NCBI RefSeq assembly: GCF_004339465.1
Contig: NZ_SMFY01000001.1
Coordinates: 1,240,001-1,304,000, forward strand
Direction of reading: 5' to 3'
DNA length: 64,000 nucleotides
Source of the DNA: Ancylobacter aquaticus
GTDB taxonomy: Bacteria > Pseudomonadota > Alphaproteobacteria > Rhizobiales > Xanthobacteraceae
Position 1 is the stretch's first letter. Every line of letters starts with the position of its first letter. A program made the translations under genes and the position numbers. The notes below the pieces were generated by a model. The model was given only the letters and a program-made list of their open reading frames with translations. It made no database searches and had not been told where the DNA came from. This document shows, piece after piece, positions 29,156 to 37,940 of the stretch.

Positions 29156-30405
29156 CAGTGCAGGTTCGGCTGGGCGCCGACTCCCTTTTCGTCGATGAGA
29201 TGGCCGGTGCGGAAGCGGTCGAGCCGGAAGGCGCCGGCGGTGTCGTGCGGTGCGCCCGTTGCCAGAAGATGGGCGAAGCACCAGCCCGAGGCCGGGGTCG
29301 CCTTGAACCCGCCATAGCACCAGCCGGCATTGAGATAGAGCCCCGGCACCGGCGTGCGGTCGATGATCGGCGAGCCGTCCATCGACATGTCCATGATGCC
29401 GCCCCAGTGGCGCAGCAGCCGCAGCCGGCCAATACGCGGCATCAGCGCCATGCCGCCCTCGCACACATCCTCGATAACGGGGAGATTGCCGCGCTGGGCG
29501 TAGGAATTGTAGCCGTCGATATCGCCGCCGAAGACCAGCCCGCCCTTGTCGGACTGGCTGATGTAGAAATGCCCGGCGCCGAAGGTAATGACGCCGTCCA
29601 CCATCGGCTTCAGCCCCTCCGAGACAAAGGCCTGCAGCACATGGCTCTCCATCGGCAGGCGCAGCCCGGCCATGGCGGCGACGCGCGAGGAACTGCCCGC
29701 CACCGCCACCGCGACCTTGCCCGCGCGGATGTCGCCGCGCGAGGTCTCGACGCCGACAATGGCGTCGCCCTCGCGCAAAAACCCCGTCACCTCGCAGTTC
29801 TGCACGATGTCGACGCCGAGCCGGTCGGCGCCGCGCGCATAGCCCCACACGACGGCGTCGTGGCGGGCCGTGCCGGCGCGGGCCTGCAACAGGCCGCCCT
29901 GGATGGGAAAGCGCGCATTGTCGAAGTTGAGGAACGGGTACATCGCCCGCACGCCAGCCTTGTCCATCAGCTTGGAATCCACGCCGGCAAGGCGCATGGC
30001 ATTGCCGCGCCGTGCATAGGCGTCGCGCTGGGCGTCGGAGTGGAACAGGTTGAGGATGCCGCGCTGGCTCACCATCGCGTTGTAGTTCAGCTCCTGCTCC
30101 AGCCCCTCCCAGAGCTTCATCGACCATTCGTAGAACGGCTCATTGCCGGGCAGCAGGTAGTTGGAGCGGATGATGGTGGTGTTGCGCCCGGCATTGCCGG
30201 AGCCGATCACGCTTTTCTCGATCACCGCCACATTGCGGATGCCGTGCACCTTGGCGAGGTAATAGGCGGTCGCCAGGCCATGGCCGCCGCCGCCGACGAT
30301 GATCACGTCATAGCCGGGCTTCGGCGCCGCGTCGCGCCAGGTGGGCGTCCAGCCCTTCTGGCCGGAAAGCCCGTTGGCGAGAATGCTGAGGAAGGAATAG
30401 CGCAT
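29155..30405 (-). CDS. soxB: sarcosine oxidase beta-subunit family protein (SoxB / MgdA)
   Basis: Flavoprotein subunit where the amine is oxidised, 416 residues. It has a Rossmann motif DVIIVGGGGHGLATAYYLAKVHG (about 33-55), the RNTTIIRSNYLLPGN stretch and, in GTARHDAVVWGYARGAD, the histidine that carries covalent FMN in heterotetrameric sarcosine oxidase. The ATG at 30403-30405 (MRYSFLSILANGLSG) matches the family start. First gene of soxB-soxD-soxA-soxG-purU-folD. With glnT and glxBCD nearby it may be N-methylglutamate dehydrogenase subunit MgdA. Confidence 0.93.
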   Translation of the reverse strand: MRYSFLSILANGLSGQKGWTPTWRDAAPKPGYDVIIVGGGGHGLATAYYLAKVHGIRNVAVIEKSVIGSGNAGRNTTIIRSNYLLPGNEPFYEWSMKLWEGLEQELNYNAMVSQRGILNLFHSDAQRDAYARRGNAMRLAGVDSKLMDKAGVRAMYPFLNFDNARFPIQGGLLQARAGTARHDAVVWGYARGADRLGVDIVQNCEVTGFLREGDAIVGVETSRGDIRAGKVAVAVAGSSSRVAAMAGLRLPMESHVLQAFVSEGLKPMVDGVITFGAGHFYISQSDKGGLVFGGDIDGYNSYAQRGNLPVIEDVCEGGMALMPRIGRLRLLRHWGGIMDMSMDGSPIIDRTPVPGLYLNAGWCYGGFKATPASGWCFAHLLATGAPHDTAGAFRLDRFRTGHLIDEKGVGAQPNLH

Positions 30406-30427
30406 GGGGGCTCGCTCAGGACGTTTG

Positions 30428-30500
30428 CTGCCGGACACCGGGAAAACCTATAGATCAACGCCGATCCGGTGATAATATAAGTTTTGGTTATGGGTGCGAA
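30428..30500. promoter_or_regulatory. soxB / lysR divergent regulatory region
   Basis: AT-rich stretch between the diverging soxB and lysR genes. It contains ATAATATAAG...GGTTAT (30472-30491), where ATAA and TTAT are inverted, and an AACC...GGTT pair further apart. This is where the LysR regulator would be expected to act. Boundaries and half-sites are uncertain. Confidence 0.4.
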
Positions 30501-30510
30501 CGGCAACGCC

Positions 30511-30650
30511 GTTATCCTGAGGCGCGAGCCACGGGCCTTGCCTCCGGCACGCCCGAGGACAGGCCAAGCGAGCCTCGAAGGAGGGGCCGCCACGCGCACC
30601 CCGAGCCTCCGTCGAGGCCCGGCGTACCGCCGGGCACCTCAGGATAACGG
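30511..30650. repeat. REP-like repeat (ATCCTGAGG...GAGGCCCGGCG type)
   Basis: Long imperfect inverted repeat, GTTATCCTGAGGCGCGAG at the left and CACCTCAGGATAACGG at the right, with inner GCGAGCCTCGAAGGA / TCCGTCGAGGCCCGGC arms. The same family is at 48056-48149. It lies in the lysR leader. Confidence 0.65.
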
Positions 30651-30658
30651 CGCGCGGG

Positions 30659-31648
30659 ATGAAAGAGACACGGATCATGCCCCCAGCCGACACACTTCCT
30701 TTCGATCTGCGGGCGCTGGAGATCTTCCTCGCCGTCTGCGACGCCGGCACCATGGCGCAGGCGGCCCGCCGGCTGGGGCTGACGCAGCCGGCGATTTCGC
30801 AGGCGGTGGCGGACCTGGAACGCCGCATGGGCATCACCCTGTTCGACCGCAGCGCCCGTCCGCTCGCCCTCACCGCCGCCGGCGGCGCGCTGCGGCAGCG
30901 GGCGAGCGCGCTCATCTCGGAAGCTCGCCAGATCGCGCCGCTGCTGCGCGAGGCCGAGCATGCCCGCCTGCCGCTGCTGCGGGCGGGGCTGGTGGATTCG
31001 CTCTCGCGCGTGCTGATGGCGCCGCTGGCGCGGGCGCTGGGGGAAAAAGCCGATCAGGTGTCGCTGCTGTCCGGCCTCACCGCGTCCCATGCCGGGGCGC
31101 TGCTGACCCGCCAGCTCGACCTGCTGGTCGGGGCCGACGATCTCGACGAGATCGAGGGGCTGGAGCGCTGGCCGCTGCTGACCGAGCCCTATGTGCTGCT
31201 GCTGCCGGCAGCGCTTGCCGCGCCGGGGTCGGCCGCCGAACTGGAGACGCTGGCCCGCACGGTCCCGCTGGTGCGTTTTTCCGCCCGTTCCAAGACCGGC
31301 ATGGAAGTGGAGCGGCATCTGCGGCGGTTGCGGCTCGACTTGCCGCGCCCGCTGGAATTCGACACGCCCTTCGGCGTCACCAGTGCCGTGGCGGAAGGGG
31401 CGGGCTTCGCCGTCACCACGCCGCTCTGCCTGCTGGAGGCCGGCCTGCCGCTGGACGGTCTCGCCTGCCACGCGCTGCCCGGCCCGGGCCTCACCCGGCA
31501 CCTCACCCTGATCGCCCGGCGTCAGGAACTCGGCCGCCTGCCCCGCGAGATCGCCGCCTTCTGCCGCGAACGGCTGGAAGCGCAGCGTCCGGCGGTGGCG
31601 GCGCTGGTGGGGGAGGCGCTGGCGGGGGAGTTTGGTGTGGAGGGGTAG
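30659..31648 (+). CDS. LysR-family transcriptional regulator
   Basis: A 329-residue LysR-type regulator divergent from soxB. The helix-turn-helix is LRALEIFLAVCDAGTMAQAARRLGLTQPAISQAVADLERRMGITLFDRSARPLALTAAG (about 18-76), and the effector domain follows from about 95. A second ATG at 30677 (MPPADTLPFDL) is an equally possible start. Divergent placement suggests that it controls the sarcosine-oxidase-type operon and itself, with an amine or C1 metabolite as effector; that is inference. Confidence 0.9.
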   Translation: MKETRIMPPADTLPFDLRALEIFLAVCDAGTMAQAARRLGLTQPAISQAVADLERRMGITLFDRSARPLALTAAGGALRQRASALISEARQIAPLLREAEHARLPLLRAGLVDSLSRVLMAPLARALGEKADQVSLLSGLTASHAGALLTRQLDLLVGADDLDEIEGLERWPLLTEPYVLLLPAALAAPGSAAELETLARTVPLVRFSARSKTGMEVERHLRRLRLDLPRPLEFDTPFGVTSAVAEGAGFAVTTPLCLLEAGLPLDGLACHALPGPGLTRHLTLIARRQELGRLPREIAAFCRERLEAQRPAVAALVGEALAGEFGVEG

Positions 31649-31650
31649 GG

Positions 31651-31828
31651 TTCCCGTGTCCCGGCCAAGCGCAGGCGCAGCCGGAGCGCCGAGCCGGGAC
31701 CCAGCGCGAGACTCTTGTGCTCTTGCTCTTCGTGCGTTGCTCTGGCCGGCGGCAGGGAAAGCGCCCGCTCGGTCCCCCTGGGCCCCGGATCGACGCCGCG
31801 CGCGGCGCGGCTTGTCCGGGGAACGGGG
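31651..31828. repeat. REP-like composite repeat
   Basis: Two repeat units in the gap between the convergent lysR and ketoacyl-synthase genes. The left one is CGTGTCCCGGCCAAGCGCAGG...GCCGAGCCGGGACCCAGCG and the right one CCTGGGCCCCGGATCGACGC...GCTTGTCCGGGGAACGG. The right unit is the inverse of the one at 1659-1713. It may terminate both transcripts. Confidence 0.65.
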
Positions 31829-31833
31829 TTCGC

Positions 31834-33063
31834 TCAGCCGCCGTAGCGCTTCACCGCCAGCACGGCGTTGAGCCCGCCAAAGGCGAAGGATGAGGAGATC
31901 GCCGCCTCGATCGCCGCCGGGCGGGAGGCGTTGGGCACGCAGTCAAGGTCGCAGTCGGGGTCGGCCTCGCGAAAGCCCATGGTCGGCGGCAGGAAACCCT
32001 CGCGCAGGGCCAGCACCGTGGTCACGAAATCCAGCGCGCCGGAAGCGTTCATGGTGTGGCCGTACTGCGATTTCGACGACGACACCGGCAGCCGGGCGAG
32101 GTGATCGCCGAACACCAGCCGCAGCGCGCCGGCCTCGGTCCTGTCGTTCAGCACCGTGGCAGTGCCATGGGCGCTGACATAGCCGATCGCTTCCGGCGCC
32201 AGGCCGGCGTCTTCCAGCGCGAAGCGCATCGAGGCGGCCGCGCTCGCCATGTCGGGGGCGGTGATGTCCATGCCGTCGGCGCTCATGCCGAAGCCGACCA
32301 GCTCGGCATGAATGGTGGCGCCGCGGGCGATGGCGCGGTCCATGTTCTCCAGCACCACGGCGCCGGCGCCCTCGCCGATGACGAGGCCGGCACGGTCCTT
32401 GGAGAAGGGCCGGCAGGCCTCGGGGGCCAGCACCCGCAGCGCTTCCCAGCTCTTCAGCATGCCATAGGTGAGCTGCGATTCGCCCCCGCCCGCCACCGCG
32501 ACATCCAGCATGCCGGCGCGCACCATGTGGAAGGCGGTGCCGATGGAATGCGCGGCCGAGGAGCAGGCCGAGGCGATGGAGAAGGAGGGGCCGTGAATGC
32601 CGAGATCCATGGTCACGTGGCTCACCTGCCCGCTGGGCATGGCGCGTGGCACGGTGAAGGGGTGCGGGCGGGCCGCGCCTTCGGCGTAGAGCTTGCGGTA
32701 GCTGTCATCGACGGCGTGGAAGCCGACGGAGGCGGCGAAGATGGCGCCCACCCGGTGCCGCGCCACGCCTTCCAGCGCCGGCCCGGCGTCCGCCAGCGCC
32801 TGCCGCGCGGCCACGACGGCGAATTGCGAGGTGCGGTCGACCAGCCCAAGCTGGCGCGGCTCGAAATGCTCTTCCGGCACGAAGCCGCGCACCTCGGCGG
32901 AGATCTTCGTCTTCATCGAGGAGACGTCGATGCTGCGCGTCTCGCCAATGCCCACCGTGCCGGCGCGAAGCCCGGCGAGATGGGCGGACACGTCATTGCC
33001 CAGCGCCGAGAGCGAGCCCAGCCCGGTGATGGCGACGCGCGAAGTCATCGGGCGCTCCGGCAT
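31834..33063 (-). CDS. beta-ketoacyl-ACP synthase family protein (KAS I/II, NodE-like)
   Basis: Decarboxylating condensing enzyme, 409 residues. The catalytic triad is intact: the cysteine in SIASACSSAAHSIGTA, the histidine in YVSAHGTATVLNDRTE, and the histidine in SKSQYGHTMNASGALD. The C-terminal SSSFAFGGLNAVLAVKR is typical of KAS II. Start: an ATG at 33061-33063 shares a base with the ACP stop codon; an internal ATG (33048, MTSRVAITG) is also possible. It is paired with a dedicated ACP and is not in a fas cluster, so a special acyl or polyketide chain is likely rather than house-keeping fatty acid synthesis. Confidence 0.88.
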   Translation of the reverse strand: MPERPMTSRVAITGLGSLSALGNDVSAHLAGLRAGTVGIGETRSIDVSSMKTKISAEVRGFVPEEHFEPRQLGLVDRTSQFAVVAARQALADAGPALEGVARHRVGAIFAASVGFHAVDDSYRKLYAEGAARPHPFTVPRAMPSGQVSHVTMDLGIHGPSFSIASACSSAAHSIGTAFHMVRAGMLDVAVAGGGESQLTYGMLKSWEALRVLAPEACRPFSKDRAGLVIGEGAGAVVLENMDRAIARGATIHAELVGFGMSADGMDITAPDMASAAASMRFALEDAGLAPEAIGYVSAHGTATVLNDRTEAGALRLVFGDHLARLPVSSSKSQYGHTMNASGALDFVTTVLALREGFLPPTMGFREADPDCDLDCVPNASRPAAIEAAISSSFAFGGLNAVLAVKRYGG

Positions 33064-33332
33064 CAGGCCGACTTGGCCTTCTGCGCGGCCAGCAGCTCGG
33101 CGACATGGCCCACCAGCGTGCCGACCGTCACGTCGTTTCCGTTCAGCGGGCCGTCATTGGGAATTTCGATGCCGAAACGGCTCTCCAGCTTGAAGATGGT
33201 CTCGATCAGGTCGAGCGAGGAGATGCCCAGCTCCGCCACCGGCGTATCGGGGGTCAGCAGGCTCTCGTCGACCCCGACCTCGCCGGAGATGAAGGTGACG
33301 ATTTCAGCGACGGCGGGATCGTCTGTGTGCAT
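33063..33332 (-). CDS. stand-alone acyl carrier protein
   Basis: An 89-residue acyl carrier protein. The phosphopantetheine site is GISSLDLIE, with the attachment serine at S39. Four-helix ACP features surround it (VAEIVTFISGEVGVDESLLTPDTPVAELG, KLESRFGIEIP). It is acidic, as expected. The ATG at 33330-33332 (MHTDDPAVAE) gives a normal N-terminus. It is translationally coupled to the ketoacyl synthase (TGATG), which is therefore its likely partner. It is not the fatty-acid-synthesis AcpP, whose site is DSLD. Confidence 0.88.
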   Translation of the reverse strand: MHTDDPAVAEIVTFISGEVGVDESLLTPDTPVAELGISSLDLIETIFKLESRFGIEIPNDGPLNGNDVTVGTLVGHVAELLAAQKAKSA

Positions 33333-33470
33333 GCGTCTGTGCTCTGTCTCGAAGGTCGGCCTGCGGGGCCGGCAGTGGCGGTAGGTATCACATAGAAAGG
33401 GCGCCGAGGCACCTGCCGTCACATGACTGACCTATGTGTCCGGCGCATGTCACTTCCCTGAGAAGCGACC

Positions 33471-34922
33471 TCACGGCCCGGTGGTGGAGCGGGCGGCCTT
33501 CATCAGCTGCGCGAGATAGCGGCCGGACGCTTTCGGCATGCGCTGCTGGGTGGCGAAATCCACCCGCACCAGCCCGAAGCGGCGGCGCTCGCCCTCCGCC
33601 CACTCGAAATTGTCGAGCAGCGACCAGGCGTAATAGCCCTTCAGCGCGCAGCCCTGCGCGATCGCCTGGCCCGCCGCCACCAGATGGGCGCGGATATATT
33701 CGGTGCGCGCCGGGTCCTCGACCACGCCGTCCACCGGCGCGGGGTCTTCATAGCAGGCGCCGTTTTCGGTGATGAACACCGGCGGGTTGCCATAGTCGTC
33801 GCGCAGCCGCGCCAGCACGTCCACCATGCCCTGCGCGCTGATCGGCCAGCCCAGCAGCGTCTGCGGCGTGTCCGGGGGCAGGGCGCCCCAGCTCGCCTGG
33901 GCGAGGAAGGCGTTGGGCTCGTGCTTGATGTAGGACGGGCCGTAATAGTTCATGCCGAGGAAATCGAGCGGCGCGCGGATCGTCTCCATGTCGCCCGGCT
34001 GGATCAGCGGGGCAAAATCCTGCGCGAACAGCGCGGGGTAGCGGCCATGGAACAGCGGATCGAGATTGATGGTGTTCCAACACGCATCGAAGCGCGCGGC
34101 CGCAGTGATGTCGGCCTCCTGCTGCGAGGCCGGAAAGATCGGTTGCAAGGACAGCACCGTGCCGAGCTTGAGGTCGGAACGCTCCGCCCGCGCGGCGGCG
34201 ATGCCGGTGCCCTGCGCGAGATTGAGATGATGCTGCGCCTTCACATAGCTGTCCCAGCCGGTCAGCCCTGGCGCGTGATTGCCGAAGCCATGGCCGAAAA
34301 TGGCGTGCACCGAGGGCTCGTTCAGCATCGCCCACGGCTTCACCCGGTCGCCCAGCCGGCCGATGGCGGCGCGGGCATAGTCGGCGAACCAGAGGGCGCT
34401 GTCGCGGTTGTGCCAGCCGCCGCGCTCCTGCAGCGCCTGCGGCAGGTCCCAGTGGTAGAGGCAGGCCATCGGCGCGATGCCGCGCGCCAGCAGCGCATCG
34501 ACCAGCCGGTCGTAGAAATCGAGCCCCGCCGCGTTCACGGGTCCCGTGCCGTCGGGCATCACCCGGGGCCAGGCGAGGGAGAAGCGGTAGGCCTGGAAGC
34601 CGAGATCGGCCATCAGCGCCACGTCGTCGCCATAGCGGTTGTAATGGTCGCAGGCGACATCGCCGGTGGTGCCGTCGGCGATGCGGCCGGGCGTGTGGGA
34701 GAACACGTCCCAGATGGAGGGCTTGCGTCCGCCTTCCTTCACAGCGCCCTCGATCTGGTAGGCCGAGGTGGAGGCGCCCCACACAAAGTCCGCCGGCAGG
34801 CGCGGCGTGCCGGAAGGCAGCAGCGGGGTCACCTGCGTCGCCTGTGAGTGGGCGGTCAGGGGAAGGGCCGGCAGGCTGGCGGCGGCAAGGGCGGAAAGCA
34901 GCAGGTCACGGCGTCGCAGCAT
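33471..34922 (-). CDS. exported GH1 beta-glucosidase
   Basis: Glycoside hydrolase family 1 enzyme, 483 residues. Catalytic acid/base and nucleophile are in the expected motifs: AMLNEPSVH (about residues 195-203) and FITENGACY (about 385-393). The N-terminal motif DFVWGASTSAYQIEGA and the C-terminal YYAWSLLDNFEWAEGERRRFGLVRVDF are family hallmarks. Odd for GH1: it starts with a twin-arginine signal (MLRRRDLLLSALAAASLPAL), which puts the folded enzyme in the periplasm. It lies between a GntP permease gene (45 bases upstream) and the ACP gene. Confidence 0.94.
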   Translation of the reverse strand: MLRRRDLLLSALAAASLPALPLTAHSQATQVTPLLPSGTPRLPADFVWGASTSAYQIEGAVKEGGRKPSIWDVFSHTPGRIADGTTGDVACDHYNRYGDDVALMADLGFQAYRFSLAWPRVMPDGTGPVNAAGLDFYDRLVDALLARGIAPMACLYHWDLPQALQERGGWHNRDSALWFADYARAAIGRLGDRVKPWAMLNEPSVHAIFGHGFGNHAPGLTGWDSYVKAQHHLNLAQGTGIAAARAERSDLKLGTVLSLQPIFPASQQEADITAAARFDACWNTINLDPLFHGRYPALFAQDFAPLIQPGDMETIRAPLDFLGMNYYGPSYIKHEPNAFLAQASWGALPPDTPQTLLGWPISAQGMVDVLARLRDDYGNPPVFITENGACYEDPAPVDGVVEDPARTEYIRAHLVAAGQAIAQGCALKGYYAWSLLDNFEWAEGERRRFGLVRVDFATQQRMPKASGRYLAQLMKAARSTTGP

Positions 34923-34967
34923 GGGCGCGGATTCCTCGAACGGGCAGTTCCTGGAACAGACAAATCC

Positions 34968-36305
34968 TCAGGCGGTGGCGGCACGCAGGGCGATGAGGCA
35001 GGCGAGGATCAGCCCGCCCTGCACGAGCACCCCGCCCGACAGCCGCGCCAGCGCCGCCGGCGGGCTGAATTGCCCGGCCCGCGTCACCAGCCAGAACAGT
35101 CCGTCATTGATCTGCGGCACGGTCATGGCACCGGCGCTCACCGCCAGTGCGGCAAGAACGCGCCCCATCGGGTCGCCCAGCCCAAGCGGGGCGGCGAGTT
35201 CCATCATCATGCCGGCGCTGGTGATGGCGGCAACCAGCGAGGAGCCTTGCAGCGTCTTGATCACGGCGGCGAGCGCAAAGGGCAGCACCAGCACCAGCGC
35301 GCCCGACACGGGGGCGAGGGGAATGAGATATTCCGCCGTCATTTCCGCCATGCCGACATCCTGCGCGACCTTCGACAGGCCGCCCGCCGCGCCGAGAATG
35401 AGCAGCAGCGGCGCCACCTTCGCCAGCGCCCGCCCGGCCCAGCCGGCTTCGCTCAAGCCGCCCTTTTCCCAGCTCCAGCTCAGCAGCAGCAGCGCTCCGA
35501 CACCGACGACGAGCAACAGCACCGGGTTGCCCAGCGCCAGGATGAAGTGCCGGTCATTGCCGCCACCGAAGGGCTCGGAAGCGATATCGCCCAGCGCCTG
35601 GACGATCAGCATGGCCACGAGAACGAGGCTGACGACGAGCAGCGCCAACGCCCCGCGCCGGGGGGCGTGCAGGGAGGTGCCGACCATGCCGGCGGCGGTA
35701 TCGAGCGGGTTCGGCGCCCCGCTGGCGCTGATGCGGGCGAACAGCGCGCCGAACAGAACGGCCAGCAGCGCCACCGGCAGGCCGACCGCCAGCGCCAGCC
35801 CCCAGTCGGCGCGCAGGATCGTCAGGCTCGCCAGCACGGTGGGGGCGGGGATCAGAAGGCCATGGCTGGCCGAAAGCGCAAGGCCCAGCGTCAGCGCCGA
35901 ACGCGGGCTGTCGCCGCCGATGCCGCGCCGCAGCGGGTTCAACACCGCGAACGCCGCCGCCGGGGTCGAGCACATGCCGCCGATCAGCCCGAGCAGGGCC
36001 AGCGGCCCCGAACGGGTGCGCCAGCTTCGCGCCATCTGCTGCAGCCGCGCCGTGGCGCCGGTGCCGTCGGCGATTTCCGCCAGCAGCGCACCCGTCACCA
36101 CCACGACGCCGAGCGCCGCCAGCGTCTGGCCGAAGCCGGTGCCGAAGGACTTCACGACGAAGCTCAGCGACCAGCCCACGCCGTAGTTGAAGGCGAAGGC
36201 CGCCAGCACCAGCGCGAGAAACGGGTGCACCCGCCCGCGCGCGGTGATCAGCGCGAACAAAGCGACGACGGCGACAAGGATGGCGGCGTAGATGAGATAG
36301 GACAT
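34968..36305 (-). CDS. GntP-family transporter
   Basis: Inner-membrane proton symporter of 445 residues, nearly all hydrophobic (roughly 12-14 membrane segments). Family marks include the N-terminal VVALFALITARGRVHPFLALVLAAFAFNYGVG, GFGQTLAALGVVVVTGALLAEIADGTGA, and HGLLIPAPTVLASLTILRAD. The ATG at 36303-36305 (MSYLIYAAIL) is preferred to an earlier open stretch that reads as non-membrane sequence. GntP members import gluconate or other small carboxylates. Next to beta-glucosidase, GH5 and malonyl-CoA synthetase genes, a sugar acid or dicarboxylate is likely. Confidence 0.88.
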   Translation of the reverse strand: MSYLIYAAILVAVVALFALITARGRVHPFLALVLAAFAFNYGVGWSLSFVVKSFGTGFGQTLAALGVVVVTGALLAEIADGTGATARLQQMARSWRTRSGPLALLGLIGGMCSTPAAAFAVLNPLRRGIGGDSPRSALTLGLALSASHGLLIPAPTVLASLTILRADWGLALAVGLPVALLAVLFGALFARISASGAPNPLDTAAGMVGTSLHAPRRGALALLVVSLVLVAMLIVQALGDIASEPFGGGNDRHFILALGNPVLLLVVGVGALLLLSWSWEKGGLSEAGWAGRALAKVAPLLLILGAAGGLSKVAQDVGMAEMTAEYLIPLAPVSGALVLVLPFALAAVIKTLQGSSLVAAITSAGMMMELAAPLGLGDPMGRVLAALAVSAGAMTVPQINDGLFWLVTRAGQFSPPAALARLSGGVLVQGGLILACLIALRAATA

Positions 36306-36507
36306 GGATGAAAAGGGATCTGCCGGGGCGGGAGGCGGGAGGCTCACGCTTAGCCTGCCGCGCGCGCGCTGTCACCGTGGCCAGATGGCCAACCGCGTGC
36401 CGGTGGCAGCATTGTTCCAGCGCGGTTGTCCTCGTCGCCTGCCGCGGGCAAAGGTGACGCCGCGCCTGTCCTTGCCGCCGCGCCCGGGCTTTACTAGGTT
36501 GCCGTCC

Positions 36508-37902
36508 ATGATCCGCTGCGCCCTTTCCCTCGCCACCGCCCTCATCCTCACCGCCGCGCCCGCGCTCGCGCTGACCGAGGCGCCCGCCGCGTCTGCCCCG
36601 GCCACCGCGACAGCCGTCGCCGCGCCCGGCTTCGTGCGGGCGGAAGGCACGCGCTTCGTCAATCCGGATGGCTCGACCTTCCACATCAAGGGCATGAGCT
36701 TCGGCAACTGGCTGCTGCCGGAAGGCTACATGTTCAAGTTCACGGTCCAGCGCTCGCCGCAGGATATCGAGGACGTGATCGAGTACCTCGCCGGCCCGGA
36801 GGAGGCCGCGCGCTTCTGGAGCGATTTCCGCGAGGCCTATATCCAGGAGGACGACGTCGCCTTCCTCGCCGCCTCCGGCTTCACCACCGTGCGGGTGCCG
36901 CTGCACTGGAAGTTCTTCCTCGACCGCGCCAATCCCGACAAGGTCGACCCGAATGGCGAGGGCTGGGGCCGCATCGACCGGCTGGTCGGCTGGGCGAGGG
37001 CGCACAACATCAAGCTCATCCTCGACATCCACGCCGCCCCCGGCGGGCAAACCGGCGTGAACCATGATGACGGGGTCGGCTACCCGCTCACCTTCTACGT
37101 CCCGGAATACAGGCGCCGCACGCTCACCATGTGGCGCGCCATCGCCGAGCGCTATAAGGACGAGACGGCGGTGCTCGGCTATGACCTGCTCAACGAGCCG
37201 ATCACCCCCTATCACGACACGGATTTCCTGAATTCTCGGCTGGAGCCGTTCTATCGCGAGCTGGTGGAGGCGATCCGCGCCGTCGACCCCAATCACCCGA
37301 TCATGCTGGCCGGGGCGCAGTGGAGCACCAATTTCGACGTGTTCGGCCCGCCCTTCGCCGACAATCTCGGCTACACCTACCATATGTTCTGGGCCGGCCC
37401 GCAGCGCAGCTCGATCCAGAAATACGTCAATTTCGGCAATCGCTGGCAGGTGCCGATCTTCATCGGCGAGACCGGCGAGCTGAACGACGACTGGAACGAG
37501 AAATTCCGCACGCTGAACGAGCGCTTCGGCCTCGGCTGGAGCTTCTGGACCTACAAGAACCTCGACACGCCTTCCACCGTCTCCTCCATCACCCGGCCCG
37601 AGGGCTGGGACGCCATCGCCCTGTTCGGCAGCGTGCCGAAAAGCCAGTGGGAGACAATGGAAAAGCCCTCGCGCGAGGCGGTGGCGGCGACGCTGCGCGC
37701 CTACATCGCCAATGCGCGCTTCGCCAAGACCACCATCCGCGCCTCTTATGTCGCCTCGCTCGGCCTCACCGCCACCTGCCCCCGGCTCGCCTCCGCCGAA
37801 ACGGGCGCGCCTCCGGCCGCCGCCGCTCCCGAGGCAACCACCCCCACGCTTGCGGCGGCGACGCCCGCCGCCGCGCCCGCTGCCATCACCTCGTGCCCGT
37901 GA
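36508..37902 (+). CDS. exported GH5-family glycosidase
   Basis: Cellulase/glucanase-family 5 enzyme, 464 residues. A Sec signal peptide (MIRCALSLATALILTAAPALA) precedes an alanine-rich linker and the TIM barrel: VNPDGSTFHIKGMSFGNW, LILDIHAAPGGQTG, GYDLLNEPITPYH (acid/base Glu), FIGETGELNDDW (nucleophile Glu), LGWSFWTYKNLD. The C-terminus ends in an Ala/Pro/Thr-rich tail of about 40 residues, perhaps a wall- or surface-exposed tether. Substrate: a beta-glucan or the aglycone of a glucoside; not decidable. Divergent from the GntP gene and 38 bases before matB. Confidence 0.93.
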   Translation: MIRCALSLATALILTAAPALALTEAPAASAPATATAVAAPGFVRAEGTRFVNPDGSTFHIKGMSFGNWLLPEGYMFKFTVQRSPQDIEDVIEYLAGPEEAARFWSDFREAYIQEDDVAFLAASGFTTVRVPLHWKFFLDRANPDKVDPNGEGWGRIDRLVGWARAHNIKLILDIHAAPGGQTGVNHDDGVGYPLTFYVPEYRRRTLTMWRAIAERYKDETAVLGYDLLNEPITPYHDTDFLNSRLEPFYRELVEAIRAVDPNHPIMLAGAQWSTNFDVFGPPFADNLGYTYHMFWAGPQRSSIQKYVNFGNRWQVPIFIGETGELNDDWNEKFRTLNERFGLGWSFWTYKNLDTPSTVSSITRPEGWDAIALFGSVPKSQWETMEKPSREAVAATLRAYIANARFAKTTIRASYVASLGLTATCPRLASAETGAPPAAAAPEATTPTLAAATPAAAPAAITSCP

Positions 37903-37940
37903 CGACCTGCCCATGACGACCTGCCCATGACGGCCTGCCC
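37899..37940 (+). repeat. three 14-base tandem repeats before matB
   Basis: The unit (A/G)TGACGACCTGCCC occurs three times head to tail (37899, 37913, 37927; the third has one change), ending exactly at the matB start codon. Each of the last two units carries its own ATG in a different frame. It also holds the stop of the GH5 gene. It looks like slippage duplication of a translation-initiation region. Confidence 0.8.

Noticed and set aside
31834-33332. Nodulation genes nodE/nodF
   Set aside because: The ACP and KAS are only loosely NodF/NodE-like and there are no nodABC-type genes or nod-box in the window, so a symbiosis role is not supported.
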